Assembly: GCA_905215015.1 (NCBI GenBank)
Contig: CAJMOS010000094.1
Location: 1-11,680 of the forward strand
Direction of reading: 5' to 3'
Source: an uncultured bacterium
GTDB taxonomy: Bacteria > Spirochaetota > Spirochaetia > Sphaerochaetales > Sphaerochaetaceae
DNA: 11,680 nucleotides
A model generated the notes under the pieces. That model was not told the origin of the DNA and searched no databases. It was given only the letters and a program-made list of their open reading frames with translations. The position numbers and the translations under genes were made by a program. This document shows, one piece after another, positions 6,449 through 11,680 of this stretch. The first letter of the stretch is position 1. Each line of letters opens with the position of its first letter.

Positions 6449-7303
6449 ATGCTTCATGAAATCAACGCCGAGAATCTCATAGATATGGACAGCGAGATCC
6501 ACTACAGTTTTCGTAACTTCATACCAAAAAAAGAATATCCACAGCGCCATGACTTCTACGAATTTTTCCTCGTGACCTCTGGTGCGTTTCGGTTTGTTGC
6601 GGAGGGGAAGCAACGCATGGTGCACCAAGATGATTTCTGCATGTTGACCCCTGGCACCATTCATGCGAAATACGAGATACCAGAATCTCCCAGCAGCCAT
6701 ATCAATCTTGCCTTTCTTTCCTCCACCATGGACGACCTGTGCATGTACCTGTACGGGAAACGGCCGGCCGAGGTCCTCCCCCGTGGAGCGGAACTTCTCT
6801 CGCTTGCCAAACACGAGAGCTCGATGCTCCGCTCGGAGATGGAATTCATCAGCCTGATGCCGGATTCATGCAGGGAAGAGAAACGGACCTACATGAGGCA
6901 GTTGCTCGTCTACATCGTCTTCCAGATTCTCGCCCCCCAAAAGAAAGCGGACAAGGGGACAACGCTCATCATCCCGCGATGGCTCCAAGAGACCATGCAG
7001 TGCTTTTCTCGTGTGGACGCCCTCGCGCAGGGACTTTCCGGCATCATCCATATGACAGGCTTGAGCAAGGAGTATGTCTGCCGCTCCTTCAAGAAGTATT
7101 TGGGACTCACTCCCACCCAGTACGTGAACATGAAGCGGCTCGATTACGTCGCCAACATGCTGGTCCATTCCGACCGCTCCATCCAGGAACTCTGCTATGC
7201 GATGGGATTCTCGTCCATGTCGTATTTCTACAAGATTTTCTTCAAGGCGTTCGGCATGACGCCCGCCGCATACAAGAAGAGCAAGACGAGGCCGGCAATT
7301 TGA
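6449..7303 (+). CDS. AraC-family transcriptional regulator, probable regulator of the uronate operon
   Basis: Cytoplasmic DNA-binding regulator, 284 aa. The N-terminal half (about 1-100) looks like a cupin ligand pocket: HDFYEFFLVTSGAFRF, then a metal/ligand-box-like FCMLTPGTIHAKYEIP (63-78). The C-terminal AraC domain spans about 185-275 with two helix-turn-helix units: MTGLSKEYVCRSFKKYLGLTP (202-222) and SIQELCYAMGFSSMSYFYKIFFKAFGMTPAAY (244-275); the second holds the classical GF-x-S-x-S-YF-x-K-F-K-x-x-G-x-TP signature. The start is ATG 6449 because GGGAGG lies 4 nt upstream and the predicted promoter ends just before it; a longer in-frame start at 6392 would lie inside the promoter. It is divergent from the uronate operon with 111 nt between starts, so control of that operon, probably as a uronate-responsive activator, is the simplest reading. 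The inducer is unknown. Confidence 0.93.
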   Translation: MLHEINAENLIDMDSEIHYSFRNFIPKKEYPQRHDFYEFFLVTSGAFRFVAEGKQRMVHQDDFCMLTPGTIHAKYEIPESPSSHINLAFLSSTMDDLCMYLYGKRPAEVLPRGAELLSLAKHESSMLRSEMEFISLMPDSCREEKRTYMRQLLVYIVFQILAPQKKADKGTTLIIPRWLQETMQCFSRVDALAQGLSGIIHMTGLSKEYVCRSFKKYLGLTPTQYVNMKRLDYVANMLVHSDRSIQELCYAMGFSSMSYFYKIFFKAFGMTPAAYKKSKTRPAI

Positions 7304-7313
7304 TGCGCCGGCC
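7290..7313. terminator. GC-rich hairpin between convergent genes, possible bidirectional terminator
   Basis: GGCCGGC (7290-7296) and GCCGGCC (7307-7313) make a 7-bp stem with a 10-nt loop that contains the regulator's TGA stop. On the minus strand it begins 11 nt past the alpha-glucosidase stop and is followed by a loosely T-rich stretch (TCGTCTTGCTCTTCTTG). No true U-run exists on either strand, so termination efficiency is uncertain. Confidence 0.4.
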
Positions 7314-7324
7314 CCGGTTGGTGT

Positions 7325-8977
7325 TCACTTGTTCCTCGCAAGCACGTACGCCTCGTAGGCATGCAGCAGGCCGGAGGGCGTATCCGGGTAGTTGCCGGTA
7401 ATCCTTTCCGCATTCCGGAACCTTTCCGGTATGGCAAACCGGGCATGGACGCCGGTGAAGTTGAGGACCACCAGCAACTCCTCCTTCCCGTCATCCCTGG
7501 TGAACGCGAACACCTGCTCGTCCTTGGGCGCAAGAAGGCGGAACGATCCGTAGATGGCGGCATGATGCGCCTTGCGGACCTGAATGGCATGCCGGTAGTA
7601 CCAAAGGATGGAATCAGGATCCTTCTCCTCCTCTCCGGCATTGATTTCCTTGTAACGGGGGTTCACGTTGATCCATGGCGAAGCGGTGGAAAACCCTGCA
7701 TGATCTCCATCCGTCCATTGCATGGGAGTCCGGCTGTTGTCCCGGCTGGTCTGTCGGATGATGTTCCACATCCGGTCAGGAGCGTAGCCCCGTTCCGCAA
7801 GGCCTTTCCGGCCGTTCCCCGTCTCGAGGGCCCGCAGCACGCTGGCGGAAGAGAACGGATAGTTCGTCATTCCCAGCTCCTCCCCCATGTAGATATACGG
7901 GGTGCCGCGCAGGAAGAGCAGCAGGGTGGCGAGCATCTTCCCGCTCTCCTTCCAGTAGATTCCGTCATTTCCCCAGCGGGACACCGAACGTACCTGGTCG
8001 TGGTTTTCCAGGTACCAGCCCATCCATCCGTGGTGTTCCATGCCCCGCTGCCAGAGATCGATGACGGCCTTGAATGCGGGCAGGTCGAAACCGGAAAGGT
8101 CGTACCCGTTGCCGTAGCGGGGACGTCCGATAGCCGTATGGGGGCCGACGAACACCATGTCCAGTTCTTTCCGCCTGGGATCCACATAGTCCCAGGTCGA
8201 TTCGGGAGTGGAACCTCCGCCCTCCCCGACCGTCATCCAGTCATAGTGGCTGATGACCTCGCGGTACATTTCCTTGAGGTACAGATGCTCGTGCGGACCG
8301 TTCAATGAGGCGGGAAATCCATAGCCTGTGCTGTCAGGCGTAGTATCCGGAAAGGAAAGGTCCTTGCTGTAGCGCGTGACGGCATCGAAGCGGAAGCCGT
8401 CGACCCCCTTGTCGCCCCAGAACCGCATGACATCGTAGATCGCCTTCCGGACCTCGGGGTTCTCCCAGTTCAGGTCTGGCTGTTTCTTGGAAAAACAATG
8501 CAGATAGTACTGCTTCCTTGCAGGAACGTATTCCCAGGCGCTGCCGCCAAACCACGCCCCCCAGTTGTTGGGCTTGTCACGCCAGATATACCAGTCGCTC
8601 TTGGGGTTGTCCCTACTCCGCTTGCTTTCCAGAAACCAGGGATGCTCGTCGCTGCTATGGTTGGCAACCAGGTCAAGGACGACCTTCAGCCCCATGCCAT
8701 GGGCTTTGGAAAGAAGCTCGTCAAAATCCTCCATGGTTCCGAACTCGGGAAGAATCGCCTGGTAGTCCGACACGTCATACCCCATATCGTCGTTCGGACT
8801 CTGGAAGATCGGATTGAACCAAATGATGTCGACACCAAGACTCTTGATATACGGGAGCGAATCGATGACCCCTCGCAGGTCGCCGACGCCGTCGCCGTTC
8901 GAATCCCGAAACGAACGAGGCCACACCTGATACACGACACCCTCTTTCCACCATGTGCTTGTCTCAGCCCTCACCAT
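7325..8977 (-). CDS. GH13 alpha-glucosidase (oligo-alpha-glucosidase type), cytoplasmic
   Basis: Hydrolyses short alpha-glucosides from the non-reducing end inside the cell; no signal peptide. 550 aa, the normal length for this group. Barrel motifs: a calcium-site-like DSNGDGVGD (25-33), region I DLVANHSS (102-109), region V QPDLNWEN (166-173), region II DGFRFDAV (193-200; nucleophile Asp198), region III TVGEGGG (249-255; acid/base Glu252) and region IV ENHDQVR (324-330; Asp327). A beta domain follows. The residue after the nucleophile is Ala199, not the Val typical of alpha-1,6-specific isomaltases, which favours alpha-1,4 or broader specificity. Start ATG 8977 is chosen because GGAGG lies 5 nt upstream; longer in-frame starts (8989, 9100) have no SD and intrude on the upstream gene. 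It overlaps the GDPD gene by 7 nt, so the two are translationally coupled. Trehalose-phosphate or sucrose activity cannot be excluded. Confidence 0.92.
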   Translation of the reverse strand: MVRAETSTWWKEGVVYQVWPRSFRDSNGDGVGDLRGVIDSLPYIKSLGVDIIWFNPIFQSPNDDMGYDVSDYQAILPEFGTMEDFDELLSKAHGMGLKVVLDLVANHSSDEHPWFLESKRSRDNPKSDWYIWRDKPNNWGAWFGGSAWEYVPARKQYYLHCFSKKQPDLNWENPEVRKAIYDVMRFWGDKGVDGFRFDAVTRYSKDLSFPDTTPDSTGYGFPASLNGPHEHLYLKEMYREVISHYDWMTVGEGGGSTPESTWDYVDPRRKELDMVFVGPHTAIGRPRYGNGYDLSGFDLPAFKAVIDLWQRGMEHHGWMGWYLENHDQVRSVSRWGNDGIYWKESGKMLATLLLFLRGTPYIYMGEELGMTNYPFSSASVLRALETGNGRKGLAERGYAPDRMWNIIRQTSRDNSRTPMQWTDGDHAGFSTASPWINVNPRYKEINAGEEEKDPDSILWYYRHAIQVRKAHHAAIYGSFRLLAPKDEQVFAFTRDDGKEELLVVLNFTGVHARFAIPERFRNAERITGNYPDTPSGLLHAYEAYVLARNK

Positions 8978-9804
8978 TGGTTCCTCCATTTGGACAACAG
9001 GCCAGGAAAATCCGTCTGTATGATATCGAAACCGGCACGAACGAGGATCCCCCATCCTTGTTCCGGCCCCGAGGATACGGAAGCATAGTCGTCCGCCCAA
9101 GCAGAAAGCGTAAAATCATCCGACAGACGCAGCGCATTGGCCCACGCAAGGACATGCGCCCGGTGAAGCTCCTCGAAGAACTCCTTCCGGGCAAGGGGGC
9201 TGTCCTTCTCATGCCACTGGCATTCCGCGGCGACGATGTCCACATGCCTGTCTTTCGCAACCTTCCACTGCCCGGGTTCCCGAAGAATCGGCATATACAG
9301 GCAGGCATGCCGTTCCATCACCGAAAGGAACGGTTCCTCGACAGGTGTCTTCACGACCACCTGTTCCTCCATATGCAGGGATTCCAGCCACCCGAGCACA
9401 TGGTCGAAGTCGGTCCCCAACCATGCACGGTCGATATTGACCAGGCATGTCCCTTGCAAGGCCAAGAGCAGCTGCTCCATGCGCTCGGGGCCGTGATGCA
9501 GGCGGTTCTGCACTTCGTTTCGATATCCTGTGCCTTCGATCTCCGCTGCGGTCATCTGGTTGAACGCACACCCTGTATCCAACAGCGGGCGTTCGAAACC
9601 GGTATGGAACGCGAAATACTCGCCATCCTTGCTCTGGGCCAGATCGAGCTCGACGATGTCGGCTCCTTCCAGCAGGGCGGCACGGGCCGCAAGCAGGGTG
9701 TTCTGGATCACCGACCCCGAGGAAGGTATTCCCCTGTGGGCGGCAATCAGGAAGGGAAACGACCGCCTTCTCCCAAACAGCAGGGCTTCATGCATCTGAT
9801 ACAT
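8971..9804 (-). CDS. Glycerophosphodiester phosphodiesterase (GDPD) family protein, divergent
   Basis: 277 aa TIM-barrel phosphodiesterase without signal peptide, so cytoplasmic. Standard members cut glycerophosphodiesters into glycerol-3-phosphate and an alcohol. Seen: AHRG (22-25), QNT (34-36), the metal-binding VELDLAQSKDG (51-61; Glu52, Asp54), catalytic-type His67 (FHTGFERPLLDTG, 66-78, where typical members have HD), LAWANAL (219-225, matching the usual W-x-V-N strand) and DIIQTDFPGLL (260-270). The third metal position, usually IEIK, reads NIDRAW (123-128). These departures suggest a special phosphodiester, perhaps sugar-linked. The ATG at 9804 follows GAGGA by 6 nt; that site overlaps the LacI gene's stop. 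The family is secure; classical glycerophosphodiesters may not be the substrate. Agrocinopine-type sugar phosphodiesterases are a possible analogue, unverified. Confidence 0.85.
   Translation of the reverse strand: MYQMHEALLFGRRRSFPFLIAAHRGIPSSGSVIQNTLLAARAALLEGADIVELDLAQSKDGEYFAFHTGFERPLLDTGCAFNQMTAAEIEGTGYRNEVQNRLHHGPERMEQLLLALQGTCLVNIDRAWLGTDFDHVLGWLESLHMEEQVVVKTPVEEPFLSVMERHACLYMPILREPGQWKVAKDRHVDIVAAECQWHEKDSPLARKEFFEELHRAHVLAWANALRLSDDFTLSAWADDYASVSSGPEQGWGILVRAGFDIIQTDFPGLLSKWRNQW
8983..8987 (-). promoter_or_regulatory. Alpha-glucosidase Shine-Dalgarno deciding the start at 8977
   Basis: GGAGG on the minus strand, 5 nt before the ATG at 8977 and inside the GDPD coding sequence. The in-frame ATG at 8989 precedes it and so is unlikely to be used. 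Confidence 0.65.
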
Positions 9805-9813
9805 AGGACTTCC

Positions 9814-10788
9814 TCAGGTGGTGCTCCTCTTGACCAGTTTGACGGGAAGGACCGTAATCCCGCAAGCCTTCTCCCCTTTGATCTCCGCTTCCAGCACCTT
9901 GAGCGCCGCATCCGCCATTTGGTCGATCGGCTGGCGGATGGTGGAAAGCGGCGGATTGGTGAACCCGGCAGGAATCGTGTCGTTGAATCCAATCACTTTC
10001 ACCCGTTGGGGAACGTCCATATGGCGTGATGCGCAGTATTGGATCACTTGGGCGCCAATCACGTCGCTCGTGGCGAAAATCCCATCCACATCCGGGTGCT
10101 CGGAGAAAATCCTTGCGATCGTGTCGGCATAGGAACTGGCAAGGAATGTCGCTTCGTCACAGGTATAGATCCAGGGGTCGATGCCATGGCGCCTTGCGAC
10201 ATCGACGAAGGCCTGCACCCGCTTGTTTGCCGGCAAGTCGATGTCGAGGCTTCCGGAAATGATGGCAAGCCGGCGGCACCCGGCACCGACCAGATGTTCG
10301 GTCGCGAGCTCCCCGCCCTGGTAGTTGTCGCAAGTGATGGTCGGAATGTCGTCGGAAATGATCCGTTCCAACGTCACGGCAGGCATGCCGCCCAAGGCCT
10401 GGCCGAGGTGGTCGTTGCGTGTGCTGATGACGATGCCGGCGACGTTGTTCGACCGGAGCGAATCCACGTATTCCTTCTCTTTTCCCTTGTCTTGCAGGGA
10501 ATTGCATACGACCAGACGGTAGTTCGCGCTGGCCGCATGACGTTCCAGCGAATCAAGGAATGTGGCAAAAAACGGGTTGACGATGGAAGGAACTATTACA
10601 CCAATCAACTTGGTCTGCCGCTTTACCAGCGCACGGGCAATTGCGCTGGGGTGGTAGTCCAGTTCGTCGATTGCCTGATGGACCTTCCTGATGGTTTCCT
10701 CACTCAGGTAGCCCCGGCTGTTCAACACCCTCGAGACGGTATTCACCGACACATTCGCCCGCTTGGCCACGTCACGGATTGTCGTCAT
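9814..10788 (-). CDS. LacI-family transcriptional regulator
   Basis: Sugar-responsive repressor, 324 aa, standard length. The N-terminal HTH is TIRDVAKRANVSVNTVSRVLN (3-23), followed by the hinge-helix segment YHPSAIARALVKRQT and LIGVIVPSIVNPFFATFLDSLE, the start of the periplasmic-binding-protein-like effector domain. GFND and the STIRQPIDQMADAA stretch near the C-terminus are also typical. The start at ATG 10788 begins directly before the HTH and has AAGGAG 5 nt upstream; a longer in-frame start (10827) lies inside the preceding gene. It sits in the middle of the operon, 13 nt after the PhnP-like gene and 9 nt before the GDPD gene, so it presumably regulates its own transcription unit. The operator must lie upstream of the ABC genes, outside the window. 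The effector is probably an alpha-glucoside or phosphorylated derivative (inference). Confidence 0.95.
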   Translation of the reverse strand: MTTIRDVAKRANVSVNTVSRVLNSRGYLSEETIRKVHQAIDELDYHPSAIARALVKRQTKLIGVIVPSIVNPFFATFLDSLERHAASANYRLVVCNSLQDKGKEKEYVDSLRSNNVAGIVISTRNDHLGQALGGMPAVTLERIISDDIPTITCDNYQGGELATEHLVGAGCRRLAIISGSLDIDLPANKRVQAFVDVARRHGIDPWIYTCDEATFLASSYADTIARIFSEHPDVDGIFATSDVIGAQVIQYCASRHMDVPQRVKVIGFNDTIPAGFTNPPLSTIRQPIDQMADAALKVLEAEIKGEKACGITVLPVKLVKRSTT

Positions 10789-10801
10789 AGATGCTCCTTG
10801 C

Positions 10802-11644
10802 TCACACTTCAACAATCTGTCCGTCAAAAGTCAATGACATGCCAAGCGGTTTTACGATTTCATCGAACTCGCCGGGAGCAAGACCGCACATATGGGAATA
10901 ATGGTTCAGCAGGATCCTCGTGCCTCCGTCGATCCTGCCTGCCGCGCGGAGGATGCCGACAAGCTCCTTGATTTCGGCAAGCCCCATATGGCCGTCCCCC
11001 TGCAAGGTTCCCCGGGCGCAATCCAGGCTGAGCAAGGAAAAAGGCTTGCCGTAGGAAAGCAGGAACGCGATCGACTCGTCCGGAAGCCGGCCCGTGTCGT
11101 TGGCGTACAGCACCGCCTTGGTTCCATCGTCGATGATGAAGTTCAGGCATTCCTCCGTCTGCATGTGGTTCGCCCTGATTGCCGTAACCCGGTAGCCGGG
11201 CACATCGACAGACGCAAAGGCATGCAGGAGATGGAACCGGAGACGGGACGGATCGGCGTCCTTCTGCTCGGCATACCCCTTGAGGATACGTTGCCATACC
11301 CCTTCCGGCCCCCAGCAATCGATGCGGTTCTCCTCCTCCGGCACCAAAAGATGGCTCGCCCCTTCCTTCAACCGGTACATCAGGCCGGGAAGGTCAAGAT
11401 GGTCGGCATGGGAATGGGTGAAGAAGATCCGCTTGACGCGGGAAAGCTCAAGCCGGTCCCTGACCGCCTGGGTGAAAAGATCCGGGGAAAGATCGATCAG
11501 CGTATCTTCCCCAAGTAAGGTGCAGCTTCTGGTCTTGACTTCTTTTCCCAGCCGCTGGCGGACCTTCCGGCAGGCATCGCAATTGCAGAACACGGAGGGA
11601 AAGCCTTCCGCGGCTCCGGTTCCCAGATAATGAAGCTTGATCAT
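10802..11644 (-). CDS. PhnP-like metallo-beta-lactamase-fold phosphodiesterase
   Basis: Cytoplasmic metal-dependent hydrolase, 280 aa. E. coli PhnP opens 5-phosphoribosyl 1,2-cyclic phosphate in phosphonate breakdown. Here YLGTGAAEGFPSVFCNCDAC (6-25) carries the three-Cys structural zinc site that marks PhnP (Cys20, Cys22, Cys25). THSHADH (76-82) is the dinuclear metal motif, with His160, Asp183 and NHYSHMCG (247-254; His248 and the likely zinc-binding His251) completing the set. E. coli PhnP is about 250 aa; this one is slightly longer, with an insertion around 100-145. The start at ATG 11644 follows AAGGGG by 5 nt; the in-frame GTG at 11650 falls on that SD. It begins 2 nt after a sugar ABC permease stop, with no phosphonate genes in view, so a cyclic sugar phosphate from another source is the likely substrate. 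The family call is strong; the substrate is inferred. Confidence 0.9.
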   Translation of the reverse strand: MIKLHYLGTGAAEGFPSVFCNCDACRKVRQRLGKEVKTRSCTLLGEDTLIDLSPDLFTQAVRDRLELSRVKRIFFTHSHADHLDLPGLMYRLKEGASHLLVPEEENRIDCWGPEGVWQRILKGYAEQKDADPSRLRFHLLHAFASVDVPGYRVTAIRANHMQTEECLNFIIDDGTKAVLYANDTGRLPDESIAFLLSYGKPFSLLSLDCARGTLQGDGHMGLAEIKELVGILRAAGRIDGGTRILLNHYSHMCGLAPGEFDEIVKPLGMSLTFDGQIVEV

Positions 11645-11646
11645 GC

Positions 11647-11680
11647 TCACCCCTTGATGCCGGTCATCGCCAGCGAAGCG
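11647..11680 (-). CDS. C-terminal tail of a probable sugar ABC transporter permease (MalG-type), cut by window edge
   Basis: Only ten residues and a TGA stop are visible: ASLAMTGIKG. This ending resembles the characteristic C-terminus of MalG-type (CUT1 family) carbohydrate ABC permeases, which commonly finish with a Gly-(Leu/Met)-Thr-x-Gly-x-x-Lys-Gly tail. The reading frame is the only one that stops just before the PhnP-like start, and the 2-nt spacing makes it the upstream gene of the same operon. A sugar ABC importer fits the LacI regulator and alpha-glucosidase downstream. So short a fragment cannot be conclusive. Confidence 0.55.
   Translation of the reverse strand, partial: ASLAMTGIKG
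11650..11655 (-). promoter_or_regulatory. PhnP-like gene Shine-Dalgarno deciding the start at 11644
   Basis: AAGGGG on the minus strand, 5 nt before the ATG at 11644; it encodes the last residues (Lys-Gly) of the upstream permease. Confidence 0.6.

Noticed and set aside
7290..7313. Strong Rho-independent terminator between the convergent genes
   Set aside because: The hairpin is short (7 bp) and neither strand has a U-run, so it is listed only as a low-confidence terminator.
8978..9100. Longer alpha-glucosidase N-terminus (41 extra residues)
   Set aside because: It would overlap the GDPD C-terminus extensively, lacks an SD, and the GH13 barrel begins properly at the shorter start.
10789..10827. 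Longer LacI-regulator start
   Set aside because: It would extend into the PhnP-like gene; the HTH starts at residue 3 of the shorter form, as in nearly all LacI proteins, and that ATG has AAGGAG.
8953..10971. Two long plus-strand open frames (358 and 310 codons) opposite GDPD, LacI and PhnP-like genes
   Set aside because: Both are antisense to well-recognised families; no motif or promoter supports them.
1..11680. CRISPR array, tRNA, insertion sequence or phage remnants
   Set aside because: No spaced direct repeats, tRNA-like cloverleaf, transposase motifs or terminal inverted repeats were seen; coding sequence is nearly continuous.

Overview
The window reads as a dense, moderately GC-rich bacterial carbohydrate-catabolism region. 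I suspect a spirochaete of the Sphaerochaeta/Treponema type. The basis is the sugar-acid TRAP binding protein, whose signal peptide runs straight into a Cys-less, Gly/Ser/Lys/Glu-rich N-terminus (LFA/QGSKEGG), a style common in that group, together with the mixture of TRAP and ABC sugar uptake. No rRNA, tRNA, mobile element or CRISPR is visible, and genus-level placement is not supported by sequence alone.

Left part (1-6337, minus strand): one tightly packed operon read right to left from a promoter near 6361-6388. The order is UxuA-like dehydratase, RraA-like protein, SDR dehydrogenase, TRAP binding protein (DctP), TRAP small permease (DctQ), TRAP large permease (DctM), and uronate isomerase UxaC, which runs off the left edge. 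Together they make a hexuronate uptake and degradation unit. The TRAP system imports a sugar acid, UxaC isomerises the uronate to a keto-uronate, the SDR is the natural candidate for the reduction to an aldonate (no classical UxuB is present), and the dehydratase makes a 2-keto-3-deoxy acid. The RraA-like lyase has no fixed place in the textbook route. A perfect 10-bp hairpin separates dctP from dctQ.

Centre (6338-7303): a compact divergent promoter region and an AraC-family regulator on the plus strand, probably controlling the uronate operon. Its end converges on the next operon, with a GC-rich hairpin between them.

Right part (7325-11680, minus strand): a second operon, again read right to left. 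It contains the tail of a gene that looks like a MalG-type ABC sugar permease, a PhnP-like metallo-beta-lactamase-fold phosphodiesterase, a LacI-family regulator, a divergent glycerophosphodiester-phosphodiesterase (GDPD) family enzyme, and a cytoplasmic GH13 alpha-glucosidase. Gaps are 2-13 nt, with one 7-nt overlap. A sugar ABC importer with two different phosphodiesterases and an alpha-glucosidase is the most interesting feature here. It suggests uptake and stepwise dismantling of a glycosylated phosphodiester, possibly through a cyclic sugar phosphate. This is inference.

No stretch over about 110 nt lacks a gene.
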